Shown here piece after piece: positions 44,360-52,397 of a DNA stretch of 64,000 bases. Made by a program: the position numbers and the translations under genes. The first letter of the stretch is position 1, and the number at the start of each line of letters is the position of its first letter. The notes under the pieces are model-generated. The model saw only the letters and a list, made by a program, of their open reading frames with translations. It did no database searches and had not been told where the DNA came from. The stretch is from Natronorubrum daqingense (lineage in GTDB: Archaea; Halobacteriota; Halobacteria; Halobacteriales; Natrialbaceae): positions 2,480,001 to 2,544,000 of the forward strand of contig NZ_CP019327.1 of NCBI RefSeq assembly GCF_001971705.1. Reading direction: 5' to 3'.

Positions 44360-45413
44360 TCCCGACCTCGAGTTCCACGCGGATCGCACAGCAGAGATGG
44401 TCGACGACGAGTACGTCGCCGTCACGCAGGAGACGTTCGTCGACACCGCGATCGAGGAGTTCCGCGCGTTCGAACCCGAATCCGACGAAACGACCGTCTA
44501 TTATCTCTACGTCACCGACAACTCTGGCCGACTCGTCGGCGTCATGTCACTCCGGGAGCTGCTCAACGCACCCGAAGACGACGTCGTCGAGGCGCACATG
44601 TCGACCGACCTCATTACGATCAACGCCGACGCCGATCCGGAGTACGCCGCGAGCGAGATGGCCGAACGGGACTTCCCCGCCTTGCCGGTCGTCGACGACG
44701 ACGGCGTGTTGGTCGGCGTGTTGCGAACCGACGACATGATCGAGGTCGTCGAGGAGGAAGCCACCGAGGATATCATGAAGAGCGCCGGCTTCTCGTTCGC
44801 TGACGTCGAAACGAGTCGATCTTCAGCGATCCTCGAGTCTTCGATTCTGAAGATCCTGCGACTGCGCCTGCCGTGGTTACTCGTCGCACTCGCCGGCGGG
44901 CTCACCGCCGGACTGGTCATCGAAGGCTTCGAGGAGACGCTCGAGGCCATCATCGTGCTCGGCTTCTTCATTCCCGTCATCATGGACATGGGCGGCAACG
45001 TCGGCACGCAGGCCTCGACGATTTTCGTCCGCGGCCTCGCCGTGGGTCACATCGACGACCGAAACGCGATGCGCCACTTCCGACGCGAGGCCGGCGTCGG
45101 ACTGACGATCGGCGTCATCATCGGCGCGATCGGCTCCGCGGCGGCGTACCTGTATCTCATGTACGTCCGCGGACTCGAGGAACCGCTCGCGACCCACGGC
45201 GACGTGCTCTCCGTGAGCGCCGTGTTGTTCGTCTCCCTCGCGGCCGTCTGTACGATCGCGAGCACGGTCGGCTACGTCGTGCCGTGGATCGCCCACAAAC
45301 TCGGGTACGACCCGGCGGCCGTCTCCGACCCGCTCGTCACGACGGTCAAGGACATCACCGCGCTGGTGATCTACTTCGGGATGGCGACGCTGCTGCTCGG
45401 TCATCTGGTCTGA
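44346..45413 (+). CDS. CBS-MgtE magnesium transporter lacking the N domain
   Basis: The 355-aa protein has a CBS pair (about residues 20-140: YYLYVTDNSGRLVGVMSLREL and ALPVVDDDGVLVGVLRTDDM), a linker helix, then the MgtE membrane domain with PVIMDMGGNVGTQASTIFVRG and LGYDPAAVSDPLVTTVKDI. It imports Mg and is gated by Mg binding to the CBS region. The usual N-terminal acidic superhelical domain is absent. ATG 44346 is preferred; GTG 44337 is also possible. Divergent from the split MgtE pair. Confidence 0.92.
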   Translation: MGASNPDLEFHADRTAEMVDDEYVAVTQETFVDTAIEEFRAFEPESDETTVYYLYVTDNSGRLVGVMSLRELLNAPEDDVVEAHMSTDLITINADADPEYAASEMAERDFPALPVVDDDGVLVGVLRTDDMIEVVEEEATEDIMKSAGFSFADVETSRSSAILESSILKILRLRLPWLLVALAGGLTAGLVIEGFEETLEAIIVLGFFIPVIMDMGGNVGTQASTIFVRGLAVGHIDDRNAMRHFRREAGVGLTIGVIIGAIGSAAAYLYLMYVRGLEEPLATHGDVLSVSAVLFVSLAAVCTIASTVGYVVPWIAHKLGYDPAAVSDPLVTTVKDITALVIYFGMATLLLGHLV

Positions 45414-45489
45414 TTCGAGCGCGATTCAGAACGGACCTTTTCTTTTTACGTGCGATCTCGAGGCTTAAGCCAGTCAACTGAGACGAATC

Positions 45490-45882
45490 TCAGACCAGTC
45501 CAACCGAGACGAGTCCCCAGGCGATGCCGATCGCGCTCAGCGAGAGGGCCAGGTTGCCCGCAGCGTTCGCCACGGCGAGGAGTCGGTCGCCGCGTTCGTA
45601 CAGTTGGACGGTTTCGACGGAAAACGACGAGAAGGTCGTAAACGCCCCGCAGATACCGATGCCGACCAGCTGAATCGTCGTGTCTCCCGCGCCCAGGAAC
45701 GTCGCCAGTCCGAAGACGAAGCTGCCGAGCACGTTGACCGCGAGCGTCGGCCACGGGAAGCGCTCGCTCGAGAACTGGAGGTAGACCCAGTGGCGCAAGA
45801 GCGCCCCGATCGCGCCGCCGGTGCCGACGACGTGTGCCGGTTCGGGCTCGAACGCGAGGGCGACGATCGGCTCGACGCTCAC
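45490..45882 (-). CDS. crcB: CrcB/Fluc fluoride exporter subunit, second of a pair
   Basis: The 130-aa four-helix protein has GTGGAIGALLRHW, WPTLAVNVLGSFVFG and GICGAFTTFSSFSVE, the hallmarks of Fluc fluoride channels, including the Asn and Phe box residues. Fluc subunits assemble in antiparallel pairs; two adjacent genes suggest a heterodimer. Its ATG lies upstream of the stop of the first crcB (4-base overlap), so translation is coupled. Controlled by the riboswitch at 46307-46387. Confidence 0.93.
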   Translation of the reverse strand: MSVEPIVALAFEPEPAHVVGTGGAIGALLRHWVYLQFSSERFPWPTLAVNVLGSFVFGLATFLGAGDTTIQLVGIGICGAFTTFSSFSVETVQLYERGDRLLAVANAAGNLALSLSAIGIAWGLVSVGLV

Positions 45883-46292
45883 GCCGTCTCACCCTCGGTT
45901 GCAGCGGCGTCATCACTGTCGCGAAGCTGGCGCGCGAGTTCGCGACTCGCGAGGACGGCGGCGAAGCCGAGTCCGTAGTTGCCGGCGACGATCGCGACGA
46001 ACAAGAGCGGATCGGCCGCCAGGGCCGACTGGACGGCGAACGTGCTGTAGGTCGTCAGCGACGAGAGAAAACCGGTCGTGAAGACGGTTCGGGATCTGCT
46101 TCCAACGTATCCCGTGTACTCGGCTTCGTAGACGAGAAAGCCGAGCAGGAAGCAGCCGAACACGTTGGCCAGCAAAACGGCCTGTATTTCGGTGAACGCG
46201 CCGAGTGCGAAGTACCGGAGGTTCGCGCCGGCGAAGCCGCCGATGGCGATCAGTGCGAGCGTCTCGAGTCGAACGAGGGGGTGGGCTGCCAT
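45879..46292 (-). CDS. crcB: CrcB/Fluc fluoride exporter subunit, first of a pair
   Basis: The 137-aa protein has GGFAGANLRYFALG, VLLANVFGCFLLGF and TGFLSSLTTYSTFAVQ, the Fluc pattern in diverged form (Thr-Tyr-Ser-Thr-Phe instead of Thr-Phe-Ser-Ser-Phe). It pairs with the following crcB gene through a 4-base overlap. The start at 46292 lies only 14 nt after a fluoride-type riboswitch, so expression is probably switched on by fluoride. Confidence 0.92.
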   Translation of the reverse strand: MAAHPLVRLETLALIAIGGFAGANLRYFALGAFTEIQAVLLANVFGCFLLGFLVYEAEYTGYVGSRSRTVFTTGFLSSLTTYSTFAVQSALAADPLLFVAIVAGNYGLGFAAVLASRELARQLRDSDDAAATEGETA

Positions 46293-46306
46293 GGCTGATG
46301 GTGAAA

Positions 46307-46387
46307 CAGGGACCGTCAGCCGTCCTCGCGGTCGGCGATGGCCGACGCGAGGCAGTCGGCAGTTGGATCAGGCGGGCCCCATCGCCC
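46307..46387 (-). ncRNA. Fluoride (crcB) riboswitch upstream of the crcB pair
   Basis: On the minus strand the element starts GGGCGATGGGGCCCGCC, then AACTGCC, a long hairpin, and GGCTGACGGTCCCTG. This follows the known Thermotoga fluoride aptamer order. GGGGCC pairs with GGTCCC (one G-U), the 5' GGGCG can form the pseudoknot with CGCCT, and the P3 hairpin is extended by CTCGCG/CGCGAG and a GTCGGC/GCCGAC-type stem. It ends 14 nt before the crcB ATG. GGCTGA (46316-46321) could alternatively pair with TCAGCC (46293-46298), which touches the start codon and so may act as the expression switch. Confidence 0.82.
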
Positions 46388-46499
46388 GGTTGCCTCGGGA
46401 TTCACACACCAGTGGCTTCAGAATTACGGTCCGCCGACTGTGATGACTCCCTTCCGAGCGCGCGGGCCGCGAGGACCGAAGCGGAAGGAAAAGACCCAA

Positions 46500-46518
46500 G
46501 TTTAGACTTGCTCTAAAC
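46500..46518 (+). promoter_or_regulatory. Operator-like inverted repeat at the CDF gene start
   Basis: GTTTAGA-CTTGC-TCTAAAC is a perfect 7+7 inverted repeat with a 5-nt centre, ending 6 nt before the ATG at 46525. Size and TTTAGA half-sites resemble sites of DtxR/MntR/SirR-type metal repressors, which fits control of a metal exporter. Confidence 0.6.
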
Positions 46519-46524
46519 CCGACC

Positions 46525-47430
46525 ATGGCAAGCGCCGAGGACGAGCGACGCGGGTTTACTCGAGCGTCGTGGGTGAACGTCCTCGGCAACGCGGCGAAGA
46601 TCGTCGTCGAGGGGGCCGTCGGACTGGCCTTCGGCAGCGTCGCGCTGCTCGCCGACGCGGCGCACTCGATCGCGGACCTGGTCGCGAGCGGCGTGGTCTT
46701 GATCTGGGGGCGCAGTTCCTTCGACGAACCCGACGATACGCACCCCCACGGTCACGATCGAATCGAACCGCTGACCGCGCTGTTCGTCGGCGCGATGATC
46801 GCCCTCCTCGGATTGAACTTGCTCTACGAATCGTTTCAGGGGATCCTTCACGGCGTCGACGTCGTCTTTCACCCGCTCTTGCTCGGTGCGCTGGCGTTCG
46901 CGATCCTCGACATGTACCTCGTCTACCGCTACACGTCGCTCGTCAACGAGGACATCGACTCGACGGCGCTCAAGGCGCTCGCGACGGACTGTCTGAACGA
47001 TATCTACACCTCCTTCGCCGCCGTCGTCGGCGTCATCGGCGTGTTGCTCGGCTTTCCGCTGCTCGATCCCCTCGCCGGCGCACTCGTGAGCGTGCTGGTC
47101 GTCTATCAGGGCGTCGAAATTAGCCGCGAGAACGTCGATTACCTCATCGGTGCGGCACCCCACCCCGAGAAGCGAGGCGAGATCACCGAAGCGCTTCGTG
47201 ACCATCCCAACGTGCAGGGCGTTCACGATCTGACCGTCTTCTACGACGGTCCCGTCCTCGAGGTCGAAGTGCACGTCGAGGTCGACGGCGACATGCCGTT
47301 CCGACAGGCACACGACATCGAGTCGGACCTGATCGATCGACTCCGCGCGCTCGAGGACGTCGGTGACGCACACGTCCACCTCGATCCCTCTGGGATCGGC
47401 GAGTGGAAAGACTGTCGAGACGACCGCTGA
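46525..47430 (+). CDS. Cation diffusion facilitator (CDF) metal exporter
   Basis: The 301-aa protein has six membrane segments: the TM2 metal site LLADAAHSIADLV, a His-rich loop DDTHPHGHDRIEP, a TM5 site LKALATDCLNDIYTS, and a C-terminal cytosolic ferredoxin-like domain (GVHDLTVFYDGPVLEVEVHVEVD). CDF proteins export Mn, Zn, Fe or Co in exchange for protons. The TM5 Asp-Cys-x-x-Asp instead of the zinc-type His-x-x-x-Asp leans towards Mn or Fe. The operator-like repeat at the start codon supports metal-dependent control. Confidence 0.9.
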   Translation: MASAEDERRGFTRASWVNVLGNAAKIVVEGAVGLAFGSVALLADAAHSIADLVASGVVLIWGRSSFDEPDDTHPHGHDRIEPLTALFVGAMIALLGLNLLYESFQGILHGVDVVFHPLLLGALAFAILDMYLVYRYTSLVNEDIDSTALKALATDCLNDIYTSFAAVVGVIGVLLGFPLLDPLAGALVSVLVVYQGVEISRENVDYLIGAAPHPEKRGEITEALRDHPNVQGVHDLTVFYDGPVLEVEVHVEVDGDMPFRQAHDIESDLIDRLRALEDVGDAHVHLDPSGIGEWKDCRDDR

Positions 47431-47433
47431 GGC

Positions 47434-48660
47434 TTACCCGTCGCCGGCAGCAGTCCTCGCGGATCGGTTCGTCGATGCCGACTCACCCGTGTCGTCAGTT
47501 ACGTCCGTGTTGTCAGTATCGTCCGCCTCGCCGGTATCGTTCGCACCACGACCGTCGGTATCGGCCAGCGGCAACGTAACGGTGAACCTCGAGCCGTCGG
47601 GGCCGGTCTCGCTCAACTCGACGCGACCGCCGTACCGATTCGTCAGAATTTTGACAAGATACAGTCCTAACCCGTGGTTTCGTGACTTTCGCTCGAACAG
47701 CGTCTGCTGTGTCTCCTCAGAAATTCCCGGACCGTTGTCCGCGACTTCGACAGTCGCCGCGTCGGCCGTCGTCGCCACCGTGAGTGCGACGCGTGGTGTG
47801 TCGCTATCGTTGTGCTCGATGGCGTTCTCGAGGAGGTTGATGACGATCCACTTCACGCCACTGTTTGCGCTGACGGCCACGTCGTCGGGAATCGACGTCT
47901 CGATCTCGAGTTCGTCGAACCGTTCGTCAAAAGACCGTCCCTCTTCGCGTACCAGCGCGCTCAAGTCGACGCTCGTCGTCGGGTCCCGCGTTTGACTGGC
48001 GTTCAACATCGCTCGCACGTCGTCGATCACGTCGGTGAGCGCCTCGCTCTCGCGATCGATCGTCTCGAGACTCGATCGGTGGCGGTGCTCACCGCTCGTC
48101 TCCTCGAGTATCAACGAGGCGTGCCCGTTGATGATCTGGGCGCTGTTGAGCACTTCGTGACGAAGGAGGTCGTTCAGATACGTCAACACCTCGCGTTCGT
48201 CCTCGAGTCGCTCCGCCCTGACGGCCGCTGCCGTCGCTTCGACTTCGCGCTGGATCGCTCGGGCTTCGATGAATCCGAACGTGAATCCGGCGACTGCGCC
48301 AATGTTTACGGCGAAGTGCGCCCAGGCGACGTCGCCGGCGAATGAGTACCACGGAAAGAGGACGATCATCGCGAGATTGATCGCCAAAAATCCGAGTCCG
48401 ACGGCTGTCGTCCAGTAGACGACTCGACAGTAGCGACCGACGCCGATCTGGCTTCGCTCGAGGCGGTACCCGCCCCAGACGAGTCCGACGGCGGGAACGG
48501 CGATCGTGCCCACGCTGAGCGCGACAGCCGTCGTATCGAGTACCGAACGAAACCAGACCACCCAGCCGAGAAAGAGCGCGATCGAGAGCAGACCGAACCC
48601 GCTGATGAGCCACGCTAGCTTCGCCCGGACTGTCTGACAGAGTGTGCCAACGCTGTTCAT
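47434..48660 (-). CDS. Membrane sensor histidine kinase
   Basis: The 408-aa protein has an N-terminal region with about five membrane helices (residues 12-135), then a coiled linker and a kinase core: H-box DLLRHEVLNSAQIINGHASL, N-box NLLENAIEHN, G1 VADNGPGI, G2 HGLGLYLVKIL. The C-terminal 35 residues are a low-complexity Asp/Thr tail. No periplasmic sensor domain is obvious, so the helices themselves may sense. No response regulator is adjacent. Convergent with the CDF gene, with only 3 nt between the stops. Confidence 0.9.
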   Translation of the reverse strand: MNSVGTLCQTVRAKLAWLISGFGLLSIALFLGWVVWFRSVLDTTAVALSVGTIAVPAVGLVWGGYRLERSQIGVGRYCRVVYWTTAVGLGFLAINLAMIVLFPWYSFAGDVAWAHFAVNIGAVAGFTFGFIEARAIQREVEATAAAVRAERLEDEREVLTYLNDLLRHEVLNSAQIINGHASLILEETSGEHRHRSSLETIDRESEALTDVIDDVRAMLNASQTRDPTTSVDLSALVREEGRSFDERFDELEIETSIPDDVAVSANSGVKWIVINLLENAIEHNDSDTPRVALTVATTADAATVEVADNGPGISEETQQTLFERKSRNHGLGLYLVKILTNRYGGRVELSETGPDGSRFTVTLPLADTDGRGANDTGEADDTDNTDVTDDTGESASTNRSARTAAGDG

Positions 48661-48811
48661 CGCAAACTCTCCCTCGAATCGACCGAGTTACCCACCCACA
48701 TCTACCGTCACCAACACGACGCGCGTTAAAGGGTGTACCGGCCAGCAAACGCCACTATCGGGCGTTCACCGAGACACGAGCTTTTAACCGTACAGCCGTG
48801 AGGATACGGGT

Positions 48812-49738
48812 ATGGATTCGGCTATCGGCGACGTACAGGAAGTGACGGCGGGCGAGTGTACTGACTGCTATTTTGTGGACACTGGTATGTACGAGACGTC
48901 CGGCTACGGTGGCGTCTACATCGTCGACGACGACAACCCGGCCGTCGTCGAGACGGGACTCGGGACGAACCACGACCTCATTCTCGAGGCACTCGAGGAA
49001 CTCGAGATCGCCCGCGAGGACCTCGCGGCGATCGTCGTCACGCACATCCACCTCGATCACGCCGGCGGCGCCGGATTCCTCGCCGAGGCGTGCCCGAACG
49101 CGGACGTCTACGTCCCCGCACCTGGAACCTCGCTGCTCGCGGACCCCTCGAAATTAGTCGCCGGAACGAAAGCCGCCGTCGGTGACCAGTGGCAGTACTA
49201 CGTCGACCCGCGTCCCATCGACGAGGATCGAATCGTCAGCGTCGAGGACGGGGACGTCATCGACCTCGGGACGCACGAACTCCGGGCCCACCACGCCCCC
49301 GGCCACGCGTTCCACCAACTGGTCTACGAAGATCCCGCGAACGACGCCGTCTTCGCCGGCGACGCCGCGGGTATCTGGGCACCCGGCCCGGAGACGATCA
49401 CGGAGACCTCTCCGCCCTCCGATTTCGACCTCGAGGAGTGTCTCGCGGACGTCGAGATGCTCCAGGAACTCGACCCGGACGTGCTCCTCTACACCCACTT
49501 CGGCGCGCGAGACGTCGGCGACGACGCCGAGGCCGCACTCGAGGAGTACGCCACCGTCCTCACCGAGTGGGTCGCGGAAGTCGAATCGAAACGGGAGGAA
49601 CTCGGGGACGACGAGGCCGTCATCGAGCACTTCGCGGCCTCGAGCGAGATGGCCGGCACTTGGGGAGAAGAAAAAGCGAGTGCGGAAGCGGTGATGAACG
49701 CGCGTGGCGTTCTCGGCTATCTCGACGCCAACGAGTAA
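48812..49738 (+). CDS. MBL-fold metallohydrolase
   Basis: The 308-aa protein carries the metallo-beta-lactamase fold: THIHLDHAGG (HxHxDH), HHAPGHAFHQLVY, FAGDAAGIW, and YTHFGARDVG near residue 235. It is in the glyoxalase-II-like/flavodiiron-like hydrolase group. The C-terminal 60 residues are helical. Substrate unknown. It stands alone, with its own promoter region after the divergent kinase gene. Confidence 0.88.
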   Translation: MDSAIGDVQEVTAGECTDCYFVDTGMYETSGYGGVYIVDDDNPAVVETGLGTNHDLILEALEELEIAREDLAAIVVTHIHLDHAGGAGFLAEACPNADVYVPAPGTSLLADPSKLVAGTKAAVGDQWQYYVDPRPIDEDRIVSVEDGDVIDLGTHELRAHHAPGHAFHQLVYEDPANDAVFAGDAAGIWAPGPETITETSPPSDFDLEECLADVEMLQELDPDVLLYTHFGARDVGDDAEAALEEYATVLTEWVAEVESKREELGDDEAVIEHFAASSEMAGTWGEEKASAEAVMNARGVLGYLDANE

Positions 49739-49941
49739 CTCGAACCGACCGTCCTGCCCTCACTGTTCGCGCGCAGACTCGAAGTATCCTGCCGAACCAT
49801 CAACTAATCAATATTATTCGGGAATACGGCTATTTCGGCAGTTTCAGAGCTGGATACGTTGTTCTCGAGACGAATAAACGCCGATGAATATTGCTGGAGT
49901 TTCAGCACGTTTTATCGCACGGCAGGTACTGTCACACGTAT

Positions 49942-51900
49942 ATGAGTTGGCGGGATGCCGAACGAGAGTACGAGGACGAGGTAATCGGGGAGACGACACT
50001 TGGCCGCCTGTTCGAGGATACCGTCGAACGGAACGCGAACCGGCCGGCCCAGCAGTACAAGGGCGGAATCTACGACCGGTCGTTGACCGATTCGGTCCTT
50101 CCGGCCGCCGATGCCGGCGAGTTTCGCTCGATTTCGTACTCCGAGATGCGCGACCTCGTCCGCAATCTATCGGCAGGGTTTCACGACCTCGGAGTCGGTC
50201 AGGGCGATCGAGTCGGACTCTTCGCCAATACGCGAATGGAGTGGGCCCAGTGTGACTTCGCACTCCTGAGTGCGGGTGCCGTCATCACCACCGTCTACAC
50301 GAGTTCCTCGCCCGACCAAGTCGAGTACCTCCTCGACGACCCGGACGCCTCCGCCGTCGTCGTCGAAAACGAGAACCTCCTCGAGAAGGTTCTCACGGTC
50401 GAAGACGACCTCGACCTCGAGTTCATCGTCTCGATGGACGAGCTGTCGGGCTACGACGACCGCGACGACATCCTAACTCTCGCAGACGTTTACGAGCGCG
50501 GCGAGGAGACGTTCGACCTCGAGGCTCACCAGGAACGCGTCGACGCGCCCGAGATGGACGATCTGGCGAGCCTGATCTACACGAGCGGAACGACGGGTCA
50601 GCCGAAGGGCGTCCAGTTGACCCACAAGAACTTTCGCTCGAACGTCAACGCGGTCCGAAAACGGTTCGCGCCGCGGCCGGACAAGCCCGACGATGTCCCG
50701 GCGCTCGACGAGGACTCGCTGGCGATGTCGTACCTGCCGCTGGCACACGTTTTCGAGCGGACGGCGGGACACTTCGTCCTCTTCGCGACCGGGGCGTGCG
50801 TCGCCTACGCGGAGAATCCGGACACCTTACAGGAGGACTTCGCGACCGTTCAGCCGACGACGGCGACGAGCGTTCCGCGGGTCTACGAGAAGATCTACGA
50901 CGGGATTCGCGAACAGGCGAGCGAGTCCGGCGCTAAACGGCGCATCTTCGAGTGGGCGACCGACGTCGGCGTCGAGTACCAGCGAGCGGACTCGCCCGGA
51001 CCGATCCTGAAAGCGAAGCAGCGCCTCGCGGACAAACTGGTCTTTTCGACCGTTCGCGAGGCGCTCGGCGGGGAGATCGAGTTGCTGATCAGCGGCGGCG
51101 GCAGCCTCTCGCCCGAACTCTGTCAGCTTTATCACGCGATGGGGCTGCCGATCTACGAAGGCTACGGCCTCACCGAAACGTCGCCGGTCGTTTCGACGAA
51201 CCCGCCGGAAGCGGTCGAGATCGGCACCATCGGTCCGGCGCTGCCCGGCGTCGAACTGGACGTCGACGAGAGCGTCGCGGACCAGGAGGCGTTTACGGAC
51301 GATCCCGGCGACGTCGGCGAACTCCTCGTCAACGGCCCCAACGTCACGCAGGGGTACTGGAACAAACCCGGCGCGACCGAGGGGGCGTTCACGGAAGACG
51401 ACGACGGCGAGCGCTGGTTCCGAACGGGCGACATCGTTCACCTCCGACCCGACGGCTACCTCGAGTTCCGCGACCGGGTGAAACAGATCATCGTCCTCTC
51501 GACGGGGAAGAACGTCGCCCCTGGGCCGATCGAGGACGGCTTCGCGGCCAGCGAGGTCGTCGAGCAGTGTATGGTCGTCGGCAACGACGAGAAGTACATC
51601 GGCGCGCTGGTCGTCCCCAATACGGAGCACATCCGCGACTGGGCCGAGGAGGAGGGTATCGACCTTCCCGACGACCTCGAGGAGATGTGCGACGACGAGC
51701 GCGTCCGCGAGTACGTCGGCGAGGAAGTCCAGCGAGTCAACGAGGACTTCGAGAAACACGAGACGATCAAGCGCTTCGAACTCGTCCCACAGGAGTTCAC
51801 GGAAGAAAACGAGATGCTGACACCGACGATGAAGAAGAAGCGCCGCGTCATCTTAGACGAGTTCGACGACCGCGTGGATCGGATCTACGAGGACGAGTAG
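49942..51900 (+). CDS. Long-chain acyl-CoA synthetase (AMP-forming)
   Basis: The 652-aa ANL-superfamily enzyme has the P-loop LIYTSGTTGQPKGVQLTH, GYGLTETSPVVS, the WFRTGDIVHL motif and RVKQIIVLSTGKNVAPGPIE. It activates fatty acids to acyl-CoA via acyl-AMP. The usual C-terminal catalytic Lys region is present but diverged, as in long-chain (FadD15-like) enzymes. Start MSWRDAEREYED at 49942. With the thiolase and hydratase-like gene nearby it fits fatty-acid use, although haloarchaeal fatty-acid metabolism is limited. Confidence 0.92.
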   Translation: MSWRDAEREYEDEVIGETTLGRLFEDTVERNANRPAQQYKGGIYDRSLTDSVLPAADAGEFRSISYSEMRDLVRNLSAGFHDLGVGQGDRVGLFANTRMEWAQCDFALLSAGAVITTVYTSSSPDQVEYLLDDPDASAVVVENENLLEKVLTVEDDLDLEFIVSMDELSGYDDRDDILTLADVYERGEETFDLEAHQERVDAPEMDDLASLIYTSGTTGQPKGVQLTHKNFRSNVNAVRKRFAPRPDKPDDVPALDEDSLAMSYLPLAHVFERTAGHFVLFATGACVAYAENPDTLQEDFATVQPTTATSVPRVYEKIYDGIREQASESGAKRRIFEWATDVGVEYQRADSPGPILKAKQRLADKLVFSTVREALGGEIELLISGGGSLSPELCQLYHAMGLPIYEGYGLTETSPVVSTNPPEAVEIGTIGPALPGVELDVDESVADQEAFTDDPGDVGELLVNGPNVTQGYWNKPGATEGAFTEDDDGERWFRTGDIVHLRPDGYLEFRDRVKQIIVLSTGKNVAPGPIEDGFAASEVVEQCMVVGNDEKYIGALVVPNTEHIRDWAEEEGIDLPDDLEEMCDDERVREYVGEEVQRVNEDFEKHETIKRFELVPQEFTEENEMLTPTMKKKRRVILDEFDDRVDRIYEDE

Positions 51901-51980
51901 GCGGCTTGCGCTGACGGCGACGTTTCCCGCGGACCGGCTGAATCCACAAGACAGATATCGGTGCTCGCGCGTCCACGGGT

Positions 51981-52253
51981 ATGGTCCCTTCCCCTACGTT
52001 GTCCCTCCAGACGACCGCCGACGTGCTTTTCCCCGGCACCACGGTCCGCTACTACTATCGAACCGGCGATTCACTGGCGACCGTCGTCGACCGATCCGAC
52101 CGATTCATCACCTTCCTCGGTACGGAGTGTGACGGCCGATTCACCTACGATCAGATCGACCGCCTATTTGCGGACGACCGACTCGAGGTCGTTCTCGACG
52201 ACCGAACGCACGTTCCCGGAGACGACGTGACGACGCCGTCTTCGGCCGACTAA
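51981..52253 (+). CDS. Small conserved-looking haloarchaeal protein of unknown function
   Basis: The 90-aa protein (MVPSPTLSLQTTADVLFPGT...) has alternating hydrophobic strands (VRYYYRTGDSLATVVDR, RFITFLGTEC) suggesting a small beta-barrel, and an acidic tail. No motif recognised. Codon bias is like its neighbours, which supports a real gene. It lies between the acyl-CoA synthetase and the ferredoxin oxidoreductase, same strand. Confidence 0.55.
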   Translation: MVPSPTLSLQTTADVLFPGTTVRYYYRTGDSLATVVDRSDRFITFLGTECDGRFTYDQIDRLFADDRLEVVLDDRTHVPGDDVTTPSSAD

Positions 52254-52397
52254 CTTTCCCTCGAGTCGAGGGTGAACTCCCGGGCTCTCGAATGACTCAC
52301 TCGAGTGGTTCATCGTCGACTCCGCTCGTCTGCAAGTGTTCTTTTCACCGACAGGAACCGGTACCATTTTGCAGACGCGGACGCCACTAGTGTCCAT

